Shown one piece after another: positions 26,476-35,016 of a stretch of DNA of 64,000 bases; position 1 is the stretch's first letter; each line of letters begins with the position of its first letter. This stretch comes from Microbacterium sp. 4R-513 (GTDB taxonomy: Bacteria; Actinomycetota; Actinomycetes; Actinomycetales; Microbacteriaceae): NCBI RefSeq assembly GCF_011046485.1, contig NZ_CP049256.1, forward strand, positions 1,364,001 through 1,428,000, read 5' to 3'. The translations under genes were made by a program, and so were the position numbers. The notes beneath the pieces were generated by a model. It was given only the letters and a program-made list of their open reading frames with translations, searched no databases and was not told the DNA's origin.

Positions 26476-29217
26476 CTATGCGAGGAACCGCTGTCCCTGC
26501 GGGACTCTTGAGGCATAGTGCCTGAGGAGAAGCCGTCCGAGAGTTGCGGCGGCAGGGTCCTTCTTGACGGCCCGCCCCACCGCCCTCGCCAGCGCGCGCC
26601 GCGCAGGCTCGCGTTCGAGGGCGGTCCAGAGATCTACCGAGACCACGAGCTGGGACTCCACCAGCATCCGGGGGTCGGCGCTCCTGAGTGCCTCGAGGAG
26701 AAGGATGCCTTCGGGAATCTGCTCGACGACCTGCCCAAGTTCGGTTGCCAGAGCGTCGACGCCGCTCTGGCCGCTGCGCAGCGCTGGCTTGACGTAAGTG
26801 CGTCCCTCCGTGAGAGTCGTGCGAGCCTGCTTCGCGAGGTCGCTCATGCCGCTCTTGTTCTCGCTCAGTACCAGCGTCGCGAGACATGACGAATTTTCTC
26901 GACTGAGCTCGTGTAGCGCTTCAAGCACGATCGCGACTTCTTTGGTCGGCTGCCTTAGCGCCATGTTCAATAGTTCCGAGAGGCTGCGGGGCACGGACAA
27001 CGTGGTGTCGGCGAACTGGGACACTGCGCTCTCAAGCAGGCGTCGTCTAACCCCAGGGAACTCGATGGCCAAATTGTCGACGTAGAGATCGCCCGCGAGG
27101 CCGGCACCGATCAGGGCGATTGGGGTATCCGCACTCTTTGAGTCGTATGTGGCGACCAGGTCGATGAGCTTGTAGATCACATGCTCTTGTCGTTTGAACA
27201 CTCGACCGGCCGCGAGTAGCCAGGTGTTCCGCCAGTGGCTGGAGGGTACGAGGGCGAGCAGATTGTCGAGGACGGTTTGTTCGTCGCCCTCCGTGAGCGC
27301 GCGAGCGGCCATGTACTCCTGAAGAGAGCGGACTTCGAACTGGTACCCGGGTGCCTTCCGCGAAACGAGCATCACGAGCCGCTCGGTGGAAAGCTTCATG
27401 AGGGTATCTGCAAGCGAGTCGGACTCGCCCTCGTCGTACCCTGCGGTCTTGTTGAGCCGACGGCGGAGGATGCGGGCGATCTCGTTCTTCGTGAGCGCTG
27501 CGTCGGAGTTGCCGGCTTTCTCAGACCTAGCTTGCAACTTCAGGCCCGCCTGTTCGTGAAGATGATCGACGTGCGGACGAAGGGACTTCAGCTCCGAGAA
27601 CGCCTCGCTCTTCGCTAGTTCTCGGTCGTAGATGACCCGGTAGTAGCGATCGAAGAGCTCGAACCTGTCCGACGGAAGGTCAACTGCTTCCTCTGCCAGC
27701 GCAGTCATTATGGTGACCTGCAACGGCGTCGTCATCAGTCTTTGCGTGACCCGCTCGTGGACAGCCTCGATCAGGCGCTCAGAGACCTGCTGGGCCAAGT
27801 CAGGGTCGTCGGCGGAACGCAGGCGAGTGAGCGCGTCAGAGTAGTTAAGAGCCTCCGCCTCCGTGAACTCCAGCAAGTCCAGTTGGGTGCAGGGAATAGC
27901 TTCGCGGAACTCTCCTCGGTATCCCTGCGGTCTCGTGGTTGCGACGACGAACAGGTCCACGCCTGCAGCGTTGAGGTCGCTTACCAGCGTCCTGACCGCA
28001 TCCATGAGCCTCGTGCGATCTCGAGCATTCGGGATTTCGTCAAGGCCGTCCAGCACGAGACAGACCGGCCAGGTTCGCATCCACTCCAATAGCGCCGCAG
28101 GCTCGGCCGAGCGCCCAGCGACGATGATCGACCCGGCGATGTAGCTGAGCAGCGAGAACGGTCCTTTCGTGGTCGCAATGGAGGTCCCGGCTTTGGCGAG
28201 CTCTACGACGAAGGGCCAGCGGCGGCGCTCAGGGGTGGGAATCCCGGCTTCCTTCAGTCTCGCGGCGAGATCTTCGTAAGCTCGAACGGCGGTCGCGCCG
28301 TAGCGGCTCACGTCCGTGTCGGCGAGAAACGCGACTCGGTAACCGTGCGCGATGACCTGCGAGATGGTGCTCTTGCCCTGACCGGGGCCACCAACGACCA
28401 CTGCAGCTCTCGCTCCACCGCCGATGCCGTTTGACAGATTGTCGTCGCCAATCCGGATCACGCTCTCCGCGGTCATCGTACGATTACGATCAGCCGGGTC
28501 GCCTTCTGCCCACTCAACGTCGCATGGAAGGTCGATTGCGATGTCGGCGAGGCGCACTTTCGATGAGTCGTTGTAGCCAGAATCGCCGGTGCGTACCCAC
28601 TGGCGGTTGACGAGTTCGGACACCGCGTGTCCTGCGAGATGCTGAATCTCCAAGGCAGTTGCGGCGGAGAAGAACTCGTCGAGCTTGAGCAGAAAGTCAC
28701 CAGTGACGATCAGCTCGAAGTACCGCTGGCGGATCGCGGTGTGCTGGTCGAGCATCGTGCGGATCTCGTCGTAGTCCCAGACGTACCAGCCTTCGAGCTC
28801 CAGTTCAGTAGCAGCTGACTCCATGTAGCGGTCGAACTGGTCTCTGCCGCCGGTGCTTTTCGTACCGCTGAGCACGACATTGGTCGCGAAGAGCAGGTAC
28901 TTCGGGGTCCTGTCGCCCACACGCTTCTTAGCGAGCCAGCCGCGCACCTCTTTGCGTGCTTCTTCGAGGAACCACTGCCAGCCCTCGGTCGTCGACGCGA
29001 CTTTGTGCTTGTACTTCATCTGGATGACGCCGTAGCCGTTCCACTTGAGGCCGGCACCGCGTGGGAAGTTCACCTTGCCATTGAACGTGGCGTCCCGCTG
29101 ACCGTCACGACCAGCGCCAAACGGGCGCACTCCGTTGCCGAGTTCTGCCTTCGCTAAGGCCTGCAGCATGTGCTCGAACTGCTGCCAGCCCATTCTGCTC
29201 AGGTCGTAGTCGCCCAT
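26476..29217 (-). CDS. Mrr-like nuclease fused to a NACHT NTPase (putative defence STAND protein)
   Basis: 913 residues. Residues 8-75 resemble an Mrr-type restriction-endonuclease fold: GWQQFEHMLQALAKAELG (Glu15), GAGRDGQRDATFNGK (Asp38/Asp42) and GVIQMKYKHK (Gln66-x-Lys68). Mrr enzymes use Asp and Q-x-K. The NACHT core has Walker A VVVGGPGQGKSTISQ (276-284) and Walker B VCLVLDGLDEIPNARDR (385-400), then VVATTRPQGYRGEF and YQFEVRSLQEYMAARAL, as in NACHT/AVAST-like proteins. The C-terminal 250 residues are helical and would be the sensor. By analogy, a trigger would oligomerise the NTPase and activate DNA cleavage. ATG 29217 follows GGAAGGA. Divergent from the 1,317-aa protein. Function inferred, not proven. 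Confidence 0.88.
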   Translation of the reverse strand: MGDYDLSRMGWQQFEHMLQALAKAELGNGVRPFGAGRDGQRDATFNGKVNFPRGAGLKWNGYGVIQMKYKHKVASTTEGWQWFLEEARKEVRGWLAKKRVGDRTPKYLLFATNVVLSGTKSTGGRDQFDRYMESAATELELEGWYVWDYDEIRTMLDQHTAIRQRYFELIVTGDFLLKLDEFFSAATALEIQHLAGHAVSELVNRQWVRTGDSGYNDSSKVRLADIAIDLPCDVEWAEGDPADRNRTMTAESVIRIGDDNLSNGIGGGARAAVVVGGPGQGKSTISQVIAHGYRVAFLADTDVSRYGATAVRAYEDLAARLKEAGIPTPERRRWPFVVELAKAGTSIATTKGPFSLLSYIAGSIIVAGRSAEPAALLEWMRTWPVCLVLDGLDEIPNARDRTRLMDAVRTLVSDLNAAGVDLFVVATTRPQGYRGEFREAIPCTQLDLLEFTEAEALNYSDALTRLRSADDPDLAQQVSERLIEAVHERVTQRLMTTPLQVTIMTALAEEAVDLPSDRFELFDRYYRVIYDRELAKSEAFSELKSLRPHVDHLHEQAGLKLQARSEKAGNSDAALTKNEIARILRRRLNKTAGYDEGESDSLADTLMKLSTERLVMLVSRKAPGYQFEVRSLQEYMAARALTEGDEQTVLDNLLALVPSSHWRNTWLLAAGRVFKRQEHVIYKLIDLVATYDSKSADTPIALIGAGLAGDLYVDNLAIEFPGVRRRLLESAVSQFADTTLSVPRSLSELLNMALRQPTKEVAIVLEALHELSRENSSCLATLVLSENKSGMSDLAKQARTTLTEGRTYVKPALRSGQSGVDALATELGQVVEQIPEGILLLEALRSADPRMLVESQLVVSVDLWTALEREPARRALARAVGRAVKKDPAAATLGRLLLRHYASRVPQGQRFLA

Positions 29218-29388
29218 GTGGGTCCTTCCCTCAGATGTGGCACTGAGGTCCCATTGTGATGGCCGGCGGCCGCCGATGCCGACGGGGCTCACTAGCGCTA
29301 TGGAGCCGAAGCGCACGCAAGAGGATTCCCTTGCACCGCATCGCCCGCGAGCGGCAATCCACCCACGCGATCTGCCATGTCAATCCAC

Positions 29389-29434
29389 TTCTACAAAACC
29401 TACATTCGCCACCTCCTCTTGTGTAGAATGTAGG
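29389..29434. promoter_or_regulatory. Nested inverted-repeat operator between the NACHT and HTH-giant genes
   Basis: CCTACATTC (29399-29407) and GAATGTAGG (29426-29434) are perfect 9-bp arms. TTCTACA (29389-29395) and TGTAGAA (29422-29428) form a second overlapping pair. Together they cover the -10 box and the bases up to the ATG. The HTH at the N-terminus of the adjacent protein is the obvious candidate ligand. Confidence 0.65.
29424..29429 (+). promoter_or_regulatory. Extended leaderless -10 box (TG-TAGAAT)
   Basis: TAGAAT, preceded by TG, has its first T exactly 12 nt before ATG 29436. No Shine-Dalgarno sequence. Lies inside the inverted repeats. Confidence 0.65.
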
Positions 29435-29435
29435 T

Positions 29436-32400
29436 ATGGACGAGTTCATTGGAGTCGGCGAAGCGGCGAAGCGACTGGGGCTTCACGTGAACACGGTGCG
29501 GAACATGGCGAGGGATGGCCGACTGCCGGTAGCCAGCATCCCCGGCTCAAACCGGATCAAGTTTCGGGCCGAGGACATCGATGCCTTTGCTGCGGCCCGG
29601 GGCGAAGAGATCACGCCCAACGTTCGAGTCCGCGACGTCGAGCCTGAGCGGGTGACAGCGAACGACCTGAATGCGTGGGGCGGCAGAGTCGCTCAGGAGA
29701 AGGCGCCCGAAATGCTGCGCCGCCTTCTCGATGCGACACCAGGCATCACCCAGCTTTCCGTGCGAGCTGGCGACGGCGTCGCGCTTCGTGGCTGGGATGG
29801 ACTCGCGATGTCTGACGGCATGCACGCCAGCTACCTTCCTGCGGGTCGGCTGCGCTTCGAACTCGGTACTGACCAGAATGCCGCGGGTAAGGCAGAAAGC
29901 GACTATAAGAATCGCCTCGCCCTGCCCAGGGATGAACGCATCGTGACGAATTTTGTGTTCGTGACGACGAGGCGTTGGCCTGGCAAGACTGCGTGGGCTG
30001 AGGGCAAGTCCGCGGAAGGTGAGTTCTCGAGTGTGTCGGCGCTGGATGCCGATGACCTTGAGGGATGGCTTCAGAAGACCCCGTCAGCTCACATCTGGCT
30101 CTCGGAGCTTCTTGGTCGCTACCCGCGAGATGTGCAGACGATCGAACGATGGTGGGATGAGTTCCGGCTGTCGATGCGGGTGGAGTTGCCCGAGCAGCTA
30201 TTCGCCACAAGTCAGGAGTTCGTGCGCGAGCGTATCGCGGCACTCCTTGGCTCGACTGACTCGCGACGAATGCTCACTGTTCAGGGTCGTTCGATCGAGG
30301 AAGCTCTCGCTGTCACGTACGTGGCGCTGCATGCCCTTGAGGATCGGCCGTCGGCCATCCTCGTGAAGAGCGCCGCGGCTTGGGCGCGGCTTTCAGAAAG
30401 CAATGTGCCGCATCTTCTTATCCCGACGTTCCCGGAGCCGCCCCTCGCGTTGGCTGCCAGTGGGGGGCACCCGGTCATCCTTCTTGCGCACAAAGGGATG
30501 GCCGTCAAGCCCGGCGCCGACCTCGTCGAAGTCGCGGTCCCTGGGCGCAGCGAGACGTCACGGGTCCTCCAGGAATCGGGTATTGCATCACGCGAAGCGG
30601 AGAGGATGGCCGCGCTCTACCGCAGAAGTCCGAAGGCATTCTTCCGGTCCCTGGCGTTGGACTCCCGGGCTCAGTCCGCGGTTCCCGATTCGCACCGAGA
30701 TGATCTAGCGGCTGCTTCGCGCCTAGCGCTTGCGGTGCAATGGACGGCGGACGACGGCGACCGTGCTTTGCTCGAACGCTTGGTTCGTGCCAACTGGGAC
30801 GAGCTTGAGTCGGTGATTGTGTCGCTCTCCAGCGGTGATGATCCCGTATTCGTGCGCGCGGGAGATGCCTGGCGAGTGGCAGCACCGGTCGAAGCGTCGC
30901 TCTCTCTGTTCCCTGCCCTGACGAGCTCCGACCTCGAGCGGTGGGCGGAGGTGGTCGAAGGAGCATTGTTCGAGCACAACCCGCTGGATATTCCGGACGC
31001 GGCTGCACGTTTTGCCGCGCAGTTGCGCGGGGAGAAGCGGCCTCACTCGCGCGAGATCGAAGAGGGCCTCGCGGGAGGGGTCGCGCTAATGGCACTGATT
31101 GGAGGCGAGGTCGCGGGCCGCGCGGGGGTGGATTGGGCTGAGCGTGTAGTCGGTCGGATATTGTCGCGGGCTTCGGGGCTCGGGACCGAAGGCTGGAAGC
31201 GCATCGCACACGTGCTACCCACTCTCGCGGAAGCCGCGCCCGAGTTGTTCTTGGATACGCTGTTGGACGACCTGGGAGACGAGGCTCCAAGCCTCAAGAG
31301 CCTCTTTCCGCCCGCCGATGAGCAGACGGATGTGCTGTCTCAGACTTCGCCGCATGTTTACCTTCTATGGGCGCTTGAAGTGCTCGCGCGTTCACGAGAA
31401 CACTTCCCGAGCGCGATGAACGTCCTGGCTCGGTTGACCGATTACGACCACGGGCGAGAAAACTCCGGTAACACCGCGTTCCGAAGCCTCGAGAACCTTC
31501 TCCTGCCGTGGGTCCAGTACACGGCTGCCGGAATGTCGTCAAAGATGTTGGTGCTTCATCGACTAGTCGATCGGCGGCCCGACCTTGGCTGGCGTCTCCT
31601 GCTCCAGCTGCTGCCGAACTCGAACTCGTTCTCGATGAGCCCAAGCAGCCCGACTTATCGAGATTGGGGCCCGGAAACGCAAGACGTCTCCGTCGCAGAG
31701 TGGGGAGCCTTTGTCGGTGAGGTGACTCAGATGATTGTCGATTTGGCGGGGACGGACGTAGACCGTTGGGTTGATGTCGTTCCCTTGCTGGACGATCTCC
31801 ACCCTCGTGATTACGACATTGCGACCGACGCGATGCTCGCTGCGGCAGCAGCTACGGATATGTCAACGTTGTCGGCGCGGAGGCTGTGGGATGCGCTTAA
31901 CGCTGAGATCCTGCGTCATGAGGAATTCGCCGACGCTCACTGGGCACTCTCGAACGAAAAGCTGGACAAGCTGCGGCACGTACTGGCGGCGCTGCCTGAT
32001 CCCGGCAAGGCATCGGAATATGCTGCCTTGTTCGGATGGGACCGGGGTCGGTTGGGCCTTAACGGTGACGACTCGGCAGCGACGCTCGACGTGCCCGCGA
32101 TGCAAAGGGCCGCGGTGGCTGAGATCGTGCAGGTAGGGCGCGATGAATTGGAAAGGTTGATCGACAAGGTCGGCAACCCCCACATCATCGGCGCTCTGCT
32201 CGTGGAGCTGTCTACCGCTGAGATTGATGGCTGGGCGCTCGACTGGCTGCTCGGTGAAAGGCAGGCCCGGCGACAGGCCGCTCAGTCCTACTTCGCGCGT
32301 CGATCGCTCACTGAAGGTGGATTGGCGTGGATCGAGGCCAGACTGCGCGAGCTGCACGAAGCACCGACGGATCGCCTGGCATTGGCGCTAACCATGGAAG

Positions 32401-33389
32401 CGAACACAGCGACATGGGATCTGCTGGAGCGCATCGAAAAGAGCTTGGTCGATGCCTACTGGTCCAACGTGAGTCCATGGGTGATCGGTGAAGGGGAACG
32501 GTCTCGGGCCTTCAAAGAGCTGCTCGACCGTCACCGCCCGGTCAGTGCACTCCAGCTGTTCGACTTTGCCCTCATCCATGAGGAGAAGGGCGGCCCGGTC
32601 GTGATGGGGCCCGACGATGCGACCGCGGCACTCGATGAGATCTTGAGTGGCAACTCGGCGGAGGAAATGAGGGGGGCATCGCACAGGATTGGAACCGCGC
32701 TCGACTACCTCGCCAACAAGGGGGCCTCGGACGGCGTGATGGCGCGGTACGAGTTTCTCTTCTCTCCACTGCTTGACCGAACGACGCACTACCCCGCCGC
32801 GCTCTATCGGGTACTCCGTTCGAACCCAGCAGAGTTCGTAGAGCTGGTTTGTCTTGCGACGCGACCGGCGAGCAAGCCGAAGGATGACTCGAGAGATCCG
32901 GCAGCATCTGCTCTCGCATGGCGTGTGCTTCGCGATTGGAAGCAGCTACCGGGTACGGACGGTACAACTTGGATCCCTGACGCTGAGGAATTGACGCAGT
33001 GGGTCATCGAGTGTCGTTCTCTGCTGGCAGAGCGCGATCGGGCAAAGGTGGGCGACGAGATGCTGGGGGCTATGCTCGCATACGGTGCAAGCGAAGCTGC
33101 TGAGGGATGGCCCGCGGTCGCGGTGTGCGAGGTGCTCGAGATCGTCGGCACTCACGAGATGGAGAACGGTTTCGTCGGCGGAGTGATGGGCGCTCGAGGC
33201 TCCTGGACCAAGGGCATCTACGAGGGTGGGGATCAGGAGCGGGAACTTGCCCACCGATTTAGGGCCCGCGCGGACGAGCGTGAGGACTGGCGCCGAGTGC
33301 ACCGCGCCCTCAAGGCGGTCGCACGTGGATACGAGCGACAGGCTCAGCGTGCGGACGCTGAAGCGAAATGGGACGCGGACGGGGCCTGA
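29436..33389 (+). CDS. Giant HTH / putative PD-(D/E)XK-like protein, partner of the NACHT gene
   Basis: 1,317 residues. Residues 5-55 are an excisionase/MerR-like HTH (EAAKRLGLHVNTVRNMARDG, then a wing and IKFRAEDIDAFAAARG). Residues 85-230 look like a restriction-endonuclease-type fold: RGWDGL (Asp121), RLRFELGT (Glu142) and AAGKAESDYKNR (Lys152), then FVFVTTRRWPGKTAW and DADDLEGWLQKTPSAHIWLS. Residues 240-480 resemble a STAND-like core, but where a P-loop is expected the sequence reads LTVQGRSIEEALAV, with no GKS/T. The remaining 830 residues are helical, repeat-like and unassigned. Base use is less GC-rich than in the flanks. Probably a sensor/effector of the same module that also represses it through its HTH. 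I do not recognise a named family. Confidence 0.85.
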   Translation: MDEFIGVGEAAKRLGLHVNTVRNMARDGRLPVASIPGSNRIKFRAEDIDAFAAARGEEITPNVRVRDVEPERVTANDLNAWGGRVAQEKAPEMLRRLLDATPGITQLSVRAGDGVALRGWDGLAMSDGMHASYLPAGRLRFELGTDQNAAGKAESDYKNRLALPRDERIVTNFVFVTTRRWPGKTAWAEGKSAEGEFSSVSALDADDLEGWLQKTPSAHIWLSELLGRYPRDVQTIERWWDEFRLSMRVELPEQLFATSQEFVRERIAALLGSTDSRRMLTVQGRSIEEALAVTYVALHALEDRPSAILVKSAAAWARLSESNVPHLLIPTFPEPPLALAASGGHPVILLAHKGMAVKPGADLVEVAVPGRSETSRVLQESGIASREAERMAALYRRSPKAFFRSLALDSRAQSAVPDSHRDDLAAASRLALAVQWTADDGDRALLERLVRANWDELESVIVSLSSGDDPVFVRAGDAWRVAAPVEASLSLFPALTSSDLERWAEVVEGALFEHNPLDIPDAAARFAAQLRGEKRPHSREIEEGLAGGVALMALIGGEVAGRAGVDWAERVVGRILSRASGLGTEGWKRIAHVLPTLAEAAPELFLDTLLDDLGDEAPSLKSLFPPADEQTDVLSQTSPHVYLLWALEVLARSREHFPSAMNVLARLTDYDHGRENSGNTAFRSLENLLLPWVQYTAAGMSSKMLVLHRLVDRRPDLGWRLLLQLLPNSNSFSMSPSSPTYRDWGPETQDVSVAEWGAFVGEVTQMIVDLAGTDVDRWVDVVPLLDDLHPRDYDIATDAMLAAAAATDMSTLSARRLWDALNAEILRHEEFADAHWALSNEKLDKLRHVLAALPDPGKASEYAALFGWDRGRLGLNGDDSAATLDVPAMQRAAVAEIVQVGRDELERLIDKVGNPHIIGALLVELSTAEIDGWALDWLLGERQARRQAAQSYFARRSLTEGGLAWIEARLRELHEAPTDRLALALTMEANTATWDLLERIEKSLVDAYWSNVSPWVIGEGERSRAFKELLDRHRPVSALQLFDFALIHEEKGGPVVMGPDDATAALDEILSGNSAEEMRGASHRIGTALDYLANKGASDGVMARYEFLFSPLLDRTTHYPAALYRVLRSNPAEFVELVCLATRPASKPKDDSRDPAASALAWRVLRDWKQLPGTDGTTWIPDAEELTQWVIECRSLLAERDRAKVGDEMLGAMLAYGASEAAEGWPAVAVCEVLEIVGTHEMENGFVGGVMGARGSWTKGIYEGGDQERELAHRFRARADEREDWRRVHRALKAVARGYERQAQRADAEAKWDADGA

Positions 33390-33461
33390 GTAGTAAGAAG
33401 AAGGGCGATTCTGCGTCGACTGTCAGAATCGGTCCGCGCCGCATGCACGCAGCGGTCGCGA

Positions 33462-33740
33462 CTATGGCGGTGCGTCCGCATTCCGCCGGCCCGAGTGCCC
33501 GTCCGTTGGGATGCAGTTGGAGGGAACGGCACGATCTGTAGCCCGCATCAGATTGGCTATCGACTCGAGATCCCTGTCGAATAGATGAAGCGTCCTCGTT
33601 GAGGGGGCCACCTGATCGATATCGCGGCCCGCAGCGCGGTCCTTGAGCGCACACTGAAGGGCGTTAACCGTCGAAACCCATCGCCCGTGCAACGTTGCGG
33701 TTGCAGAGCTAGGGTTCGGAGTGCGGGGCGCGTGGCCCAT
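33462..33740 (-). CDS. Hypothetical protein (uncertain)
   Basis: A 92-codon frame from ATG 33740 that overlaps the 3' end of the secreted-protein gene by 32 bases. It has a plausible helical stretch (TLHLFDRDLESIANLMRATD) but a proline-rich start and a GC-poor third-position pattern. No family, no clear ribosome-binding site. It may be the decayed end of an older gene. Confidence 0.35.
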   Translation of the reverse strand: MGHAPRTPNPSSATATLHGRWVSTVNALQCALKDRAAGRDIDQVAPSTRTLHLFDRDLESIANLMRATDRAVPSNCIPTDGHSGRRNADAPP

Positions 33741-34165
33741 CGCGTTCGAGCCGTTGCTCCTCGGTCAGGGTGTCAGAGCCTGTCGTCACTGGGTTGCCGT
33801 CGGGATCGATGTGCCAGCTGATCATCGTGACGGTTATTGTCGCAGGGCCGCTGTTGAAGGAAACCTGCTGGGAGGTTGGCAGTCCTGCCCCCCGCACGTC
33901 GATGCCGATAGTGGCGGGTTCGCCCGTGCACTCTGGCCCCCTTGGAGCATCCCCCTCCTGCATGTTTCTGCTGGACGCCCACCGTGACAGTCAGGTTGTC
34001 GCCGGGATCGCAGACATATGTGACGAACACTCTTGCGAAGTAGCCACTCTGCAACGATTCGTCGATGCTGAGGATCGAAACCGAGGCGGACGCGGGCGCG
34101 GCGTAGGTGAGCGCCAGTACGCCACCAATCGCCAGGGCCAAGAGCGGACGTAGGGCGGATCTCAC
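33709..34165 (-). pseudogene. Small secreted protein, disrupted by a +1 shift in a G5 run
   Basis: GTG 34165 follows GGGAGG. The first frame gives a Sec signal peptide (LRPLLALAIGGVLALTYAAP, cleavage after ASA) and a mature start SVSILSIDESLQSGYFARVF with one Cys (VTYVCDPGD). The frame then derails, while an adjacent frame carries on PECTGEPATIGIDVRGAGLP to TISWHIDPDGNP-like sequence and stops at 33709. Removing one G from either G5 run (plus-strand C runs at 33951-33955 or 33937-33941) gives a 151-residue secreted protein with a Cys pair, a common actinobacterial exported beta-sandwich pattern. Function unknown. May be an assembly error. Confidence 0.65.
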
Positions 34166-34420
34166 TTTTGCCTCCCGAACTGCAGGTCTGTTCTAACGAA
34201 GGCGGTGGGGGTTGACTCCCCTTATTCCGGATCGTAGGGGACGCGATTCTCCGGTTCAATAGCCGCGCGCCCTAGGTGAGGGCCTTCAGGCCAAGACTTG
34301 GCGCTAGGCGCGCCAGCGGTCGACAACTGCCCTCGCGCGGGTCCTCAAACGTTCAGGCGGGGTGGGTGGCTGCGCGTGCTTTTCGTGCGCGTCGGTCTTC
34401 GAGGATCACGCTAGGGCGAG

Positions 34421-34603
34421 TCAGCAGGGCGCGGCGTCTAGTCGATTCCTGCGCCACATCGCCAGAAGTGCGATGCCAGAGAAGAAGACGGCCGGGAGCA
34501 AGTACCACGCATTGAAGTAGGTCGCGGCTCCACAAGCCCCTCCGGCAATCCAGCCAATGACGATTCCGGATTCCAAAAGTCGGACCTTCCAGGCGCGTGT
34601 CAC
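34421..34603 (-). CDS. Small membrane protein (60 aa)
   Basis: GTG-started frame encoding two hydrophobic helices: SGIVIGWIAGGACGAATYFN and LLPAVFFSGIALLAMW, with a basic N-terminus (TRAWKVR) and a basic stretch (RRNR) after helix 2. Amphipathic breaks and charge balance look like a real two-pass protein. No family or partner recognised. Codon use is less GC-rich, like its neighbours in the accessory region. Confidence 0.55.
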   Translation of the reverse strand: MTRAWKVRLLESGIVIGWIAGGACGAATYFNAWYLLPAVFFSGIALLAMWRRNRLDAAPC

Positions 34604-34851
34604 AGCGGCACGATACGCGACCCCAGAGCTTCACTGAGCCGGTGCTAGGTGGCCTTTGGCAATGCTTAGCCGGGGTGACTACCACTGTTCGTATCAAGAC
34701 GCTGTCCGCGACCCAATCTGTCCTCCGGTGCGCCGCCCAGGTAGGGGTGAGCTACGGCGCTCGAACCTCGACCTCCGGCCCGCGTGCCGGACGGCGAGCG
34801 TGCGGATGCCGGTCCCTGAGCGGTCGCCAACGGCGAGCGGTCCGGGCCCAT

Positions 34852-34857
34852 TAGAGT
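34852..34857 (+). promoter_or_regulatory. Leaderless -10 box (TAGAGT)
   Basis: First T exactly 12 nt before ATG 34864. Confidence 0.55.
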
Positions 34858-34863
34858 CAGATC

Positions 34864-35016
34864 ATGCAGGAAGTCGCGACGCTCACGTCGATGGTCTCGG
34901 CCATGTGGGTGACGGTGGCGATCCTCGCTGGCGGGTTCGCTCGGACTCGCAACCGCTCACCGTGGTACTGGTTCCTGGGGGATCTCAAAGGTCTCAATCT
35001 GTTCCGAGCCGCGTAG
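34864..35016 (+). CDS. Small membrane peptide (50 aa)
   Basis: A 50-codon frame: N-terminal helix with VATLTSMVSAMWVTVAILAG, then a basic, aromatic tail with RTRNRSPWYWFLGDLKGL and LFRAA at the end. Supported by a TAGAGT -10 box at the exact leaderless spacing. Its 3' end overlaps the convergent coiled-coil gene by 23 bp. Similar Trp/Tyr-rich one-helix peptides exist in actinobacteria, but I cannot name a function. Confidence 0.55.
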   Translation: MQEVATLTSMVSAMWVTVAILAGGFARTRNRSPWYWFLGDLKGLNLFRAA

